From an uncultured Draconibacterium sp. (GTDB taxonomy: Bacteria > Bacteroidota > Bacteroidia > Bacteroidales > Prolixibacteraceae), in NCBI RefSeq assembly GCF_913063105.1, contig NZ_CAJXYQ010000005.1, positions 1 through 64,000 on the forward strand: DNA of 64,000 nt, given 5' to 3'. The translations under genes were made by a program, and so were the position numbers. Positions 35,494 to 44,797 of the stretch are shown here, one piece after another (the stretch's first letter is position 1; every line of letters starts with the position of its first letter). A model generated the notes under the pieces. It searched no databases, was not told the origin of the DNA, and was given only the letters and a program-made list of their open reading frames with translations.

Positions 35494-37962
35494 ATGCCTA
35501 AGTCGCAATTTATTGATCCGGTTGAAGTAAGAAAATCGGGTTCAATTCAATTCAAAGAAATTCCTGTAAACCAATACAACAAAAGTATTGAAGAGGAAAA
35601 AGCAAATTTCTCGAAAGAAGAATTCGTTGATATCTTCCATGATATGGCCTTGATTCGTGAGTTCGAAACCATGTTGAACCTTATTAAAACAAAGGGTGAG
35701 TACGAAGGAATTGAGTACAACCATCCTGGTCCTGCTCACTTGTCTATCGGACAGGAATCGGCAGCCGTTGGTATGGCTTACCATTTGGGTGTTGAGGATT
35801 TTATTTTTGGTTCGCACCGTTCTCACGGAGAGATTTTGGCCAAAGGTATGTCGGCCATTCATAAAATGAGTGACGACGAGTTATTGGATGTAATGACTAA
35901 TTTTTTCGATGGCACAATTCTGAACATTGTAAAAGAAGGTCACGAAGGTGATGTGAAATCATTGGCGCGCCGTTTCCTGATTTACGGAACACTGGCCGAG
36001 ATTTTTGCCCGCGAAACAGGTTTTAATAAAGGTTTAGGCGGATCGATGCACGCTTTCTTTACGCCGTTTGGTGTATATCCGAACAACGCCATTGTTGGTG
36101 GTTCGGGCGATATCGCAGTAGGTGCGGCATTATTCAAAAAAGTAAATAAAAAAGATGGTATTGTAGTGGCCAACATTGGTGATGCTTCAATGGCTTGCGG
36201 CCCGGTTTGGGAAGGTCTGGCTTTTGCATCGATGGACCAGTTTGAGCAGCTTTGGGAAGGTGCATATCAAGGTGGTCTGCCAATCATTTTCAATATCATG
36301 AATAACCAGTACGGAATGGGTGGACAAACCTGTGGTGAAACCATGGGATACGACATTGCCGCTCGTATTGGTGCCGGTGTAAACCGCGACAGCATGCACG
36401 CCGAACGCGTTGACGGTTACAATCCGCTGGCAGTGATTGATGCCTACAAACGCAAAATGGAACTGCTGAAAGACAAAAAAGGTCCGGTTCTGCTCGATGT
36501 TTTAACTTACCGTTACAGTGGTCACTCGCCTTCTGATGCTTCATCGTATCGTAGTAAAGAGGAAGTGGAAGCATGGGAAAAGCAGGATTGTATTGCTTCA
36601 TACGAAAAAGAGCTGGTTGGAGCTGGCGTTGCAAAAGAAGCAGAGCTTGAGGCCATTAAAGCCGACATCGTTGAGTTGATGAAATACGCGATGAAACTGG
36701 CTATCGACGAAAAAGTGTCTCCTCACATGGATATGGAGAAATATCCTGAATTGATTGGCGACATGATGTTCTCGAACGAGAGCCTGGATAAAATGGAAGA
36801 CCGCGAAGTAGAGGTGAATCACCCGATGGAAGAAAACCCACGTGTAAAACAACTCACTAAAAAAGAGCGTTTTGCTTTTGATGCCAACGGAAAACCATTC
36901 TCGAAAATTAAACAATACCAGCTACGCGACGGAATTTTCGAAGCCATTGTTGATCGTTTTTATAAAGATCCTACATTGGTTGCTTACGGTGAAGAAAACC
37001 GTGACTGGGGTGGTGCTTTTGCCGTTTACCGCGGATTAACAGAAGCTTTACCATATAACCGTTTATTCAACTCGCCAATTTCTGAGGCGTCGATTATTGG
37101 TACTGCCATTGGTTATGCCATGTGTGGCGGACGCGTAATTCCTGAAATTATGTATTGCGACTTCCTTGGACGTTGTGGCGACGAGGTGTTCAACCAAATG
37201 CCGAAGTGGCAGGCGATGTCGGGTAACGTAATTAAAATGCCGGTGGTGGTTCGCGTTTCTGTTGGATCGAAATACGGTGCACAGCACTCGCAAGACTGGA
37301 CTTCACTGGTAGCGCATATTCCCGGATTGAAAGTGGTATTCCCCGTAACTCCATACGATGCCAAAGGTTTAATGAATACTGCACTGCAGGGAACTGATCC
37401 GGTGATTTTCTTCGAAAGCCAGCGTATTTACGACATTGGCGAGCAATTCCACGAAGGTGGTGTGCCTGAAGAATATTACGAAATTCCATTTGGCGAGCCA
37501 GATGTAAAACGCGAAGGAAAAGACATTACCATTCTTACCATTGGTGCAACATTGTACCGCGCACTTGAGGCTGCCGATAAGCTGAAAGAAGAATACGGCA
37601 TGGAAGCGGAAGTTATCGATGCCCGTTCAATTGTTCCTTTCAACTACGAAAAAGTATTGGAGTCGGTTAAAAAGACTGGTAGAATTATCATTTCGGGCGA
37701 TGCCAACTCACGCGGTTCGTTCCTGAATGATATGGCAAGAAATATTACAGAATTGGCATTCGACGAGCTGGATGCACCTCCTGTAGTTGTTGGTTCGCGT
37801 AACTGGATTACTCCTGCCTACGAGCTGGAAGAGTATTTCTTCCCACAGGTAGACTGGTTCCTGGATGCCATTCACGAAAAAATTGTTCCCTTAAAAGGAC
37901 ATGTTGTGAAGAATAACTTTACCAACGCCGAGCAAATTCGCCGAAATAAGTTGGGAATATAA
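35494..37962 (+). CDS. 2-oxoacid dehydrogenase E1, fused alpha and beta subunits
   Basis: Thiamine-diphosphate enzyme of 822 residues that decarboxylates a 2-oxoacid and acylates the lipoyl group of E2. The alpha part (about 45-430) shows HLSIGQES, FGSHRSHG, GGSMHAFF and the ThDP motif NIGDASMACGPVWEG...NNQYGMGG. A linker (430-480) leads to the beta part (about 480-822) with YGEENRDWGGAF, NSPISEASIIGTAIG, GAQHSQDWTS, LTIGATLYRALEAA and VIDARSIVPFN. E1 fusions occur in Bacteroidetes, usually shorter (about 650-700 residues); the extra length is at the N-terminus and linker. Pyruvate, branched-chain 2-oxoacids or acetoin are possible substrates; the sugar-catabolic context favours pyruvate, by inference. 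Confidence 0.92.
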   Translation: MPKSQFIDPVEVRKSGSIQFKEIPVNQYNKSIEEEKANFSKEEFVDIFHDMALIREFETMLNLIKTKGEYEGIEYNHPGPAHLSIGQESAAVGMAYHLGVEDFIFGSHRSHGEILAKGMSAIHKMSDDELLDVMTNFFDGTILNIVKEGHEGDVKSLARRFLIYGTLAEIFARETGFNKGLGGSMHAFFTPFGVYPNNAIVGGSGDIAVGAALFKKVNKKDGIVVANIGDASMACGPVWEGLAFASMDQFEQLWEGAYQGGLPIIFNIMNNQYGMGGQTCGETMGYDIAARIGAGVNRDSMHAERVDGYNPLAVIDAYKRKMELLKDKKGPVLLDVLTYRYSGHSPSDASSYRSKEEVEAWEKQDCIASYEKELVGAGVAKEAELEAIKADIVELMKYAMKLAIDEKVSPHMDMEKYPELIGDMMFSNESLDKMEDREVEVNHPMEENPRVKQLTKKERFAFDANGKPFSKIKQYQLRDGIFEAIVDRFYKDPTLVAYGEENRDWGGAFAVYRGLTEALPYNRLFNSPISEASIIGTAIGYAMCGGRVIPEIMYCDFLGRCGDEVFNQMPKWQAMSGNVIKMPVVVRVSVGSKYGAQHSQDWTSLVAHIPGLKVVFPVTPYDAKGLMNTALQGTDPVIFFESQRIYDIGEQFHEGGVPEEYYEIPFGEPDVKREGKDITILTIGATLYRALEAADKLKEEYGMEAEVIDARSIVPFNYEKVLESVKKTGRIIISGDANSRGSFLNDMARNITELAFDELDAPPVVVGSRNWITPAYELEEYFFPQVDWFLDAIHEKIVPLKGHVVKNNFTNAEQIRRNKLGI

Positions 37963-38061
37963 TATTGGTTAGTTGAAAAGCATGGTGTGGATAAGTTATG
38001 GTAGGAAAGGATTTTTTATATTCACACCTGCTTTCACAACCAAAATATATTAATTGAAATT

Positions 38062-39279
38062 ATGAATTTTCTAAAAGAATTTCCTGATGTTGAAACGTTG
38101 ATGCGCATTGGAGGCGACATCGAAATACCAAATGTAAATGGCCACATCCACACGCCATACTCGTTTAGCTCTTTTGATCGGATTTCGCAAATCTTTGATC
38201 TGGCAAAAGATGAAGAGGTTGAGGTGTTGGGGATAAACGACTTTTTTGTGTCAGACGGTTTTAACGAGTTTTACAGTTTTGCCGTTAAGAATGGCGTTTT
38301 TCCATTGTTCAACGTCGAATTTATCGGCCTTATTCCCGAATTGCAACGTCGCAACGTAACAATAAACGACCCCAGTAATCCGGGGCGCATTTATTTCAGT
38401 GGCAAAGGTTTAAATTATCCGTACCGGGTATCGGAAGAAAACAAGCAGTTTTTGGAAGAGCTTATCACCGAAAGTCAGAAGCAGGTAGCAAAAATGATTG
38501 AAAAGGTAAATTACTTGCTGCAGGCTATTTATCCGGAGATGAATTTGACCTATGAAGATGTGAAAGAAAAGTACGCCAAAGAGCTGGTGCGCGAACGTCA
38601 TATTGCCAAAGCTATTCGTATTCTTGTTGATGAGAATTACCCAAAAATGTCGGGTAAGCGAATGTTTTACACCGAGCTTTTTGATATTGAACCCAAGGCA
38701 AACCCTGAAGATATTCCGGCCATTGAAAACGAAATCCGGAGCCGATTGCTAAAAGCAGGAGGACTGGCTTTTGTTCCTGAATCGCCGGCATCGTTTCCGG
38801 CAGTTGACCGAATAACAGAATACATATTGGATGCAGGGGGGATACCTTGCTACCCGGTATTGCTCGACGATAGAAAAGGAAATCTTATTACAGGATTTGA
38901 AAGTGATTGGGAGCAGATGGATGAGCGTTTAAAAACCATGAATGTACACATGCTGGAGCTTATCCCATCAAGAAACTCAGTAGAGAAGCTGCGCGAGTTT
39001 GTAAAATTCTTTACACGAAAAGGCTATGTTGTTTCCTTAGGTTCAGAACATAACACACCAGGAATATTCCCGCTGGAGGTAAAAATTGATGGCGAGCACG
39101 AATTGCCTGAAGACCTGAAGAAGGTGTCGTACGAGGGGGCTTGTGTAATTGCTGCACACCAGTACCTGAAAACCAACGGTCTGGAAGGTTTTGTTACACC
39201 CGATGGAAATCGTACGGGAAAATCCCTCGAGGATTTAAAAGTTTTAGGAAATGCAGTAATAAAAGAACTAATTGCTTAA
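38062..39279 (+). CDS. PHP-domain metal-dependent phosphoesterase-like protein
   Basis: This 405-residue cytosolic protein has an N-terminal PHP signature NGHIHTPYSF with metal-binding H28 and H30, then GINDFFVSDGF and FNVEF (about 76-100). A C-terminal LGSEHNTPG supplies further metal-site residues. PHP enzymes hydrolyse phosphate esters or phosphodiesters. This long form, with a helical insertion (about 125-230), occurs in sugar gene clusters of Bacteroidetes, but I know of no assigned substrate. It lies 99 bases after E1 and 56 bases before the aldolase/SDR fusion within the GntR-controlled operon. A role in removing or rearranging a phosphorylated sugar intermediate is possible but untested. 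Confidence 0.82.
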   Translation: MNFLKEFPDVETLMRIGGDIEIPNVNGHIHTPYSFSSFDRISQIFDLAKDEEVEVLGINDFFVSDGFNEFYSFAVKNGVFPLFNVEFIGLIPELQRRNVTINDPSNPGRIYFSGKGLNYPYRVSEENKQFLEELITESQKQVAKMIEKVNYLLQAIYPEMNLTYEDVKEKYAKELVRERHIAKAIRILVDENYPKMSGKRMFYTELFDIEPKANPEDIPAIENEIRSRLLKAGGLAFVPESPASFPAVDRITEYILDAGGIPCYPVLLDDRKGNLITGFESDWEQMDERLKTMNVHMLELIPSRNSVEKLREFVKFFTRKGYVVSLGSEHNTPGIFPLEVKIDGEHELPEDLKKVSYEGACVIAAHQYLKTNGLEGFVTPDGNRTGKSLEDLKVLGNAVIKELIA

Positions 39280-39335
39280 AGCGGAGTCCACTACTCAAAG
39301 GATTTCCGCTTCAGGCAAAAATTAGAATCCACAAA

Positions 39336-41297
39336 ATGGAAGGTTTAAAAAATCTTATAAAAATATCTCAATTTTATGGCAAAAACCCTGAAATGGTGAT
39401 TGCCGGAGGCGGAAATACCTCATTTAAAAACAACGAAAATATTTGGGTGAAAGCCAGTGGCCATGCCCTTGCAACAATTACCGAAGATGGTTTTGCAAAG
39501 CTTGACCGTAAAAAACTGGGTCTTATTGCCGAAAAATCGTATAGTTCTGATCCGTTTGAACGCGAGCGCCAGATAAAAGACGATTTAATGGAGGCCACCA
39601 TAACCAAAGACCGCCGACCATCGGTTGAAACATCAATGCACGATGTGATCGAATACGCCTATGTGGTGCACCTGCATCCAACAAAAGTAAACGGCCTGAT
39701 GTGTGGCAACGAGGTGGAAAAATACATCGAAGAATTATTTGGCGACCAGGTGGTTTACATTCCATACATCGATCCGGGTTATGTACTGTTTAAAGAGGTT
39801 GAAAAGCAACTGGCGAAATTCAAAGCAGAAAAAGGCAAGGCTGCACAAATCATCTTTTTGCAGAACCACGGAATTTTTGTGGCTGCCAATTCTGTTGACG
39901 AAGTTGAAACCATTTACAACGATGTTTTTGCCCAGTTGAACGGTGCATTAAAAGCGGAGTTGTCGGGAGAAGTACTGCCCGTTCGTGATGATGTTGCCGA
40001 ATTTATCCCGGCCATCAGAATGATGGTTTCTGATGAGGAAATTAAAACACTGAAGCTTCGGAACAATGCAGTAATAGCGCGATTCGCAAAAGACGCAGCG
40101 GCCTTTGAAAAAGTGGCCAAACCATTCACGCCTGATCTGATTGTTTATTGCAAATCGAAATACGTATTTATTGAAAATACCGAAACCGTTCAAGACCTGT
40201 TGAAAGAGGCCAAAGAAAAGATTGCGGCTTTTATTTCGGCAAACGGATTTGCTCCAAAGGTAATTGTGCTGAAAGCGGTTGGCTTGTTGGCAGTTGGTGA
40301 TCATGCTGCCCAATGCGATACCATTCTGGATGTGTTTGAAGATGCCATGAAGATTAGTGCTTATTCCGAGTCGTTTGGAGGACAGCATTTTATGACTCCC
40401 GAACAGATTGCTTTTATCGATACCTGGGAGGTGGAGAACTACCGCCGAAAAATTGCTGCCGGAACATCAGTGGGCCGGGTGCAGAATAAAACCATTATTG
40501 TTACCGGTGCAGCTATGGGGTTTGGCGAAGGAATTGCCCGTTATTTGACAGAAGAAGGCGCCAACATTGTTGTGGCCGATATTAACGAAGAAGTTGGGCA
40601 AAAAACAGCTGCTGCACTCGCCGCAATGAAAGGCAACAACAGGGCTATTTTTGTGCAGACCAATGTTGCTGACCTGGATAGCCTTGCCAACTTGATGAAG
40701 GTAACGATTGCCACTTTTGGTGGTCTTGATGTGTTTGTAAGCAATGCCGGTGTATTGCGCGCCGGTGGCCTGGATGAAATGACTCCGGAACAATTCGAGT
40801 TTGTTACCAAAATAAATTATAACGCTTATTTCTACTGCACAAAAGTAGCCTCAAAAATATTGAAGCTCCAAAATGCATATAAGCCTGATTATTATTCAGA
40901 TATTATTCAGATTAACTCAAAATCGGGCTTAAAAGGAAGTAAGAAGAATTTTGCCTACGCCGGAGGTAAATTTGGTGGAATTGGATTAACACAGTCGTTT
41001 GCACTGGAGCTGGCACCCGATAAAATTAAAGTGAATTCGGTTTGTCCGGGTAACTTTTACGAAGGCCCGTTGTGGAGCGATCCTGAAAACGGTTTGTTTA
41101 TTCAATACCTGAATGCAGGGAAAGTGCCGGGAGCAAAAACAATTGACGATGTGAAGAAATTTTACCTCGACCAGGTGCCGCTTGGAAAAGGTTGTTCGCC
41201 AAAAGATGTGGTGAAAGGAATTTTATACCTCGTTGACCAGGAGAATGAAACCGGACAGGCCCTGCCTATTTCGGGCGGGCAATCAATGCTTCACTAG
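39336..41297 (+). CDS. Bifunctional class II aldolase/short-chain dehydrogenase (RhaEW-like)
   Basis: Fusion protein of 653 residues. The start is ATG 39336 (MEGLKNLIK), because the longer frame runs back into the PHP gene with no family similarity. The class II aldolase domain (about 1-410) has AGGGNTSFK, HDVIEYAYVVHLHPTKVNGLMC with zinc-binding HLH, and FLQNHGIFVAA. The SDR domain (about 385-653) has the NAD loop TGAAMGFGEGIA (390-401), VSNAGVL, and catalytic Y541-xxx-K545 in YAGGK. The same architecture in Bacillus YuxG/RhaEW combines rhamnulose-1-phosphate aldolase with lactaldehyde dehydrogenase. Here it likely cleaves a deoxyketose-1-phosphate and oxidises the aldehyde product. It sits in the GntR-controlled operon just upstream of the fucose genes. 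Confidence 0.9.
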   Translation: MEGLKNLIKISQFYGKNPEMVIAGGGNTSFKNNENIWVKASGHALATITEDGFAKLDRKKLGLIAEKSYSSDPFERERQIKDDLMEATITKDRRPSVETSMHDVIEYAYVVHLHPTKVNGLMCGNEVEKYIEELFGDQVVYIPYIDPGYVLFKEVEKQLAKFKAEKGKAAQIIFLQNHGIFVAANSVDEVETIYNDVFAQLNGALKAELSGEVLPVRDDVAEFIPAIRMMVSDEEIKTLKLRNNAVIARFAKDAAAFEKVAKPFTPDLIVYCKSKYVFIENTETVQDLLKEAKEKIAAFISANGFAPKVIVLKAVGLLAVGDHAAQCDTILDVFEDAMKISAYSESFGGQHFMTPEQIAFIDTWEVENYRRKIAAGTSVGRVQNKTIIVTGAAMGFGEGIARYLTEEGANIVVADINEEVGQKTAAALAAMKGNNRAIFVQTNVADLDSLANLMKVTIATFGGLDVFVSNAGVLRAGGLDEMTPEQFEFVTKINYNAYFYCTKVASKILKLQNAYKPDYYSDIIQINSKSGLKGSKKNFAYAGGKFGGIGLTQSFALELAPDKIKVNSVCPGNFYEGPLWSDPENGLFIQYLNAGKVPGAKTIDDVKKFYLDQVPLGKGCSPKDVVKGILYLVDQENETGQALPISGGQSMLH

Positions 41298-41337
41298 AAT
41301 TTCCGGTTTTGATAAATGAATTAAAAGAAGAATTACA

Positions 41338-42612
41338 ATGAAAACAAAAGCAGTTCGATTATACGGTAAAAAAGACCTTCGGGTAGAGGAGTTTGAATTA
41401 CCAAAAATTAGTGACGATGAAATACTGGCCAAGGTAGTTACCGATAGCCTTTGTATGTCGAGTTATAAAGCGGCCAACCAGGCAAGCGATCACAAGCGTA
41501 TTCCCAACGATATTGCCGAAAATCCGATTATGATTGGGCATGAATTTGCAGGAGAGATTGTTGAAGTGGGAGCCAACTGGCAGGATAAGTTTGCTGCCGG
41601 ACAAAAATTTTCCATTCAGCCGGCAATTTATTACGAAGATGGTCCGGTGGGCGTTTTGAGTGCTCCTGGTTATTCGTACAAATACATTGGCGGCGATGCA
41701 ACTTATGTTATTATCCCAAAGGATGTGCTGGTGCAGGATTGTTTGCTGGCCTACGAAGGACCCGGTTATTATCCGGCGTCGTTGGCCGAGCCGCTAAGCT
41801 GTGTAATTGGAGCAATGCATGCCAATTACCACACAAAAGCAGGGAGCTATGTGCACAAAATGGAAATTGTTGAAGGTGGTAAAATGGCCATCCTGGCAGG
41901 CGTAGGTCCAATGGGATTGGCAGCAATCAATTACGTGTTGCGCCGCGAAGACCGCAAACCATCGTTGATGGTGGTTACCGATATCGATCAGACAAGATTG
42001 GATCGTGCAGCTGAACTGTACACCGTTGAGTTTGCAAAAGAGCGTGGCATTGAGTTGAAATACATCAATACCGCAGAAATGGCTGACCCTGTGGCCGGAT
42101 TAAAAGAAATAAGCGGTGGCACCGGTTACGATGATGTATTTGTTTTTGCTCCGGTTGCTCCGGTTGTTGAGCAGGGCGATGCAATTCTTGGTTTCGATGG
42201 TTGTTTGAACTTTTTTGCTGGCCCATCTAATACTGATTTTTCTGCAAAAATGAATTTCTATAACGTGCATTACGCCTACACGCACATTGTTGGAACCTCG
42301 GGTGGCAACACCGACGATATGAAAGAAGCACTGGAAATTATGACTGCAGGTTTAGATCCTGCTGGATTGGTTACTCACATTGGTGGATTAAATGCTGTGC
42401 CTGAAGCAACACTCGATCTGCCTAATATTCCTGGCGGTAAAAAGCTGATTTATACCCATTTTGATTTTCCGCTAACGGCAATAGCCGAGTTTGAAGAAAA
42501 AGGAAAAGAAAATCCGGTTTATGCCGAATTAGATAAACTTTGTAAAAAATACATGGGTTTATGGAATGTGGAAGCAGAAGCCTATTTGCTTGAAAATGGC
42601 GATAAACTATAA
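41338..42612 (+). CDS. Zinc-binding dehydrogenase, L-sorbose-1-phosphate reductase-like
   Basis: Medium-chain Zn-dependent dehydrogenase of 424 residues. Key features: SLCMSSYKAA (catalytic-zinc cysteine region, about 36-45), IGHEFAGEIVEVG with histidine and glutamate ligands (about 67-79), AEPLSCVIGA, Rossmann loop GVGPMGLAAI, and the long family-specific stretch LNFFAGP, FYNVHY and GTSGGNTDDMKEA. These recall the sorbose-1-phosphate reductase subfamily rather than ordinary alcohol dehydrogenases. The true substrate is probably a ketose phosphate or a polyol derived from it. It is the last gene of the operon, which ends at the strong terminator at 42667-42697. Confidence 0.88.
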   Translation: MKTKAVRLYGKKDLRVEEFELPKISDDEILAKVVTDSLCMSSYKAANQASDHKRIPNDIAENPIMIGHEFAGEIVEVGANWQDKFAAGQKFSIQPAIYYEDGPVGVLSAPGYSYKYIGGDATYVIIPKDVLVQDCLLAYEGPGYYPASLAEPLSCVIGAMHANYHTKAGSYVHKMEIVEGGKMAILAGVGPMGLAAINYVLRREDRKPSLMVVTDIDQTRLDRAAELYTVEFAKERGIELKYINTAEMADPVAGLKEISGGTGYDDVFVFAPVAPVVEQGDAILGFDGCLNFFAGPSNTDFSAKMNFYNVHYAYTHIVGTSGGNTDDMKEALEIMTAGLDPAGLVTHIGGLNAVPEATLDLPNIPGGKKLIYTHFDFPLTAIAEFEEKGKENPVYAELDKLCKKYMGLWNVEAEAYLLENGDKL

Positions 42613-42666
42613 GATTTAATACAGGTTTGATGCTTTTGCATCATTCGCAAGCATAAAAATAGACGC

Positions 42667-42697
42667 AAAAAAGGCTACCTAATCGGTGGCCTTTTTT
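42667..42697 (+). terminator. Strong terminator of the GntR-controlled operon
   Basis: A 13-bp stem, AAAAAAGGCTACC (42667-42679) with GGTGGCCTTTTTT (42685-42697), has one T-G wobble and a 5-base loop. The right arm ends in the T run. It separates the operon from fucI. Confidence 0.9.
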
Positions 42698-42700
42698 CGG

Positions 42701-43005
42701 TTAAAATGCGCATTAAGCGTAACTGCCTTGGTTTAGTCAATGCTTAAAATAAATAAAAATTAGAGCGAGTGTGGCAGTGGGTAAAGGTGTTGTTGTTTTA
42801 GTGGGGTTACTGTTTTGTATTTTAGTTGATTATGATTAAATTATTCATCCATATTATCCGTTTATTAATTGGTTTATATCGGGTGATGTTTAATTTAGAT
42901 ACAAAATTGTAGTACGCAGTCATTTCTTTTTTTTGATGGCTTCTTCAATTTTGTAAACTGAAAAATTGAATTCAATACAAATTAAAAAAATCTAAACAAT
43001 AAGTT
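42701..43005. other. Leader region upstream of fucI
   Basis: Only partial signals are visible. A near-palindrome TTAAAATGCGCATTAAGCG (42701-42719) is related to 20741-20756. No -33/-7 pair or GntR-type ACTTGTA palindrome is recognised, so control of the fuc genes is unclear. Confidence 0.45.
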
Positions 43006-44793
43006 ATGGCAAACAGGTTAATTGGCGACTTGCCAAAAGTGGGTATCCGACCCGTTATCGATGGAAGAGAGAATGGAGTGCGCGAATCACTTGAGGACCA
43101 GGTGATGGATCTGGCTAAAGCAGCAGCAACATTTATCAGCGAAAATTTAAAATTCCCAAGTGGCGAAACCGTAGAGTGTGTTATAGCCGACACTTGTATT
43201 GGCGGTGTGGCCGAAGCGGCTATGTGTGCCGAAAAATTCAGAAAAGAAGGAGTGGGAGTATCGCTTACTGTAACGCCTTGCTGGTGTTACGGAACCGAGG
43301 TAATGGATACCGACCCCTTAATGCCAAAAGCAGTATGGGGCTTTAACGGAACAGAACGTCCGGGGGCGGTGTACCTGGCCGCTGCATTGGCTGGCTACAC
43401 ACAAAAAGGGCTGCCAACCTTTGGTATTTACGGACGCGATGTACAGGATGCCGGTGATACAACAATTCCTGAAGATGTTCAGGTGAAGATATTACGTTTT
43501 GTAAAAGCTGCTTTGGCAGTTGCTCAAATGAAAGGCAAATCCTACCTGTCGATAGGATACAGTTCAATGGGTATTGCCGGATCGATGGTGGATTCATCGT
43601 TTTTCCAGAAGTATTTGGGAATACGCACCGAGTTTGTTGAATCGGTTGAAATTTTACGCCGTATAGATGAGGGTATTTACGATGAAGAAGAATACCAGAA
43701 GGCAATGGCGTGGACAAAAGAAAATTGTAAAGAAGGAAAAGACCTAAATAAACCGGAAGAGCAGGTTGATGCTGCCCGGAAAGAATTAGAATGGGAAACA
43801 GTGGTGAAAATGACCCTGATTTGCCGCGACATGATGATTGGTAACGAAAAAGTAGTTGAAAAAGGTTACCGTGAAGAAGGTTTGGGTAGAAACGCTATTT
43901 TAGGAGGTTTTCAGGGGCAACGCCAATGGACCGATTACCGTCCAAATGCCGATTTTACTGAGGCCATCCTGAATTCTTCATTCGATTGGAATGGAATTCG
44001 TCAGGCCTTTGTATTTGCCACTGAAAACGATAGCTTAAACGGCGTTTCAATGTTGTTTGGGCACTTGTTGAGTAATACCAGCCAGATTTTTTCTGACGTT
44101 CGTACCTACTGGAGCCCCGAAGCTGTAAAACGTGTTTGTGGTAAAGAGCTAACAGGTTTGGCCGAAAATGGAATTATTCACCTCATCAATTCAGGCTCAA
44201 CAACATTGGATGCTACTGCACAGCAGCGCGATGCAGAAGGAAACCCGGCAATGAAACCCTTCTGGGAAATTTCAGAAGAAGAGGCGCAGAAATGTTTGGA
44301 TAACACCTGCTGGCCACAGGCCGACAGGGGATATTTCCGTGGTGGCGGGTATTCGTCGTTGTTTAAAACGGCCGGTCAAATGCCGGTAACCATGAGCCGC
44401 GTAAACCTGGTAGAAGGACTGGGCCCGGTAATGCAAATTGCCGAAGGCTGGACCGTAGAACTGCCGGACGACATTCATAAAGTTCTCGACGAACGCACGA
44501 ACCCAACCTGGCCAACAACCTGGTTTGTGCCACGAGTTTGTGGCGAAGGTGCTTTTAAAGATGTTTACACCGTTATGGCCAACTGGGGCGCAAACCACGG
44601 GGCTATCAGCTATGGCCACATTGGCGCCGACCTGATTACACTGGCGTCGATGTTACGCATACCGGTAAACATGCACAATGTTGATGGCGATGAGGTATTC
44701 AGACCAAGTGCCTGGGCATCGTTTGGAGAAGATAAAGAAGGTTCAGACTTCCGTGCATGCGATACGTACGGACCATTATACGGAAAAAAATAA
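43006..44793 (+). CDS. fucI: L-fucose isomerase
   Basis: Converts L-fucose to L-fuculose (and D-arabinose to D-ribulose) in the cytosol; manganese-dependent. The 595-residue length matches E. coli FucI (591). Family stretches: [11 protein letters not shown] near the N-terminus, [38 protein letters not shown] and [10 protein letters not shown] (with the metal-binding acidic residues), [20 protein letters not shown], and near the C-terminus [16 protein letters not shown] with a metal-binding histidine. It starts the operon fucI-fucK-rhaD-like; fucK begins 4 bases after its stop, so they are coupled. Confidence 0.96.
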   Translation: MANRLIGDLPKVGIRPVIDGRENGVRESLEDQVMDLAKAAATFISENLKFPSGETVECVIADTCIGGVAEAAMCAEKFRKEGVGVSLTVTPCWCYGTEVMDTDPLMPKAVWGFNGTERPGAVYLAAALAGYTQKGLPTFGIYGRDVQDAGDTTIPEDVQVKILRFVKAALAVAQMKGKSYLSIGYSSMGIAGSMVDSSFFQKYLGIRTEFVESVEILRRIDEGIYDEEEYQKAMAWTKENCKEGKDLNKPEEQVDAARKELEWETVVKMTLICRDMMIGNEKVVEKGYREEGLGRNAILGGFQGQRQWTDYRPNADFTEAILNSSFDWNGIRQAFVFATENDSLNGVSMLFGHLLSNTSQIFSDVRTYWSPEAVKRVCGKELTGLAENGIIHLINSGSTTLDATAQQRDAEGNPAMKPFWEISEEEAQKCLDNTCWPQADRGYFRGGGYSSLFKTAGQMPVTMSRVNLVEGLGPVMQIAEGWTVELPDDIHKVLDERTNPTWPTTWFVPRVCGEGAFKDVYTVMANWGANHGAISYGHIGADLITLASMLRIPVNMHNVDGDEVFRPSAWASFGEDKEGSDFRACDTYGPLYGKK

Positions 44794-44797
44794 AAGT

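Noticed and set aside
32758..37962. Firm call as pyruvate dehydrogenase or branched-chain dehydrogenase
   Set aside because: Sequence motifs by eye do not separate these substrates; the complex is named generically.
39141..39335. Longer N-terminus for the aldolase/SDR fusion
   Set aside because: It overlaps the PHP gene and encodes a basic, cysteine-rich stretch with no family similarity; ATG 39336 fits the family start.
44678..44797. Longer N-terminus for fuculokinase
   Set aside because: It lies within fucI; the FGGY domain begins right after ATG 44798.
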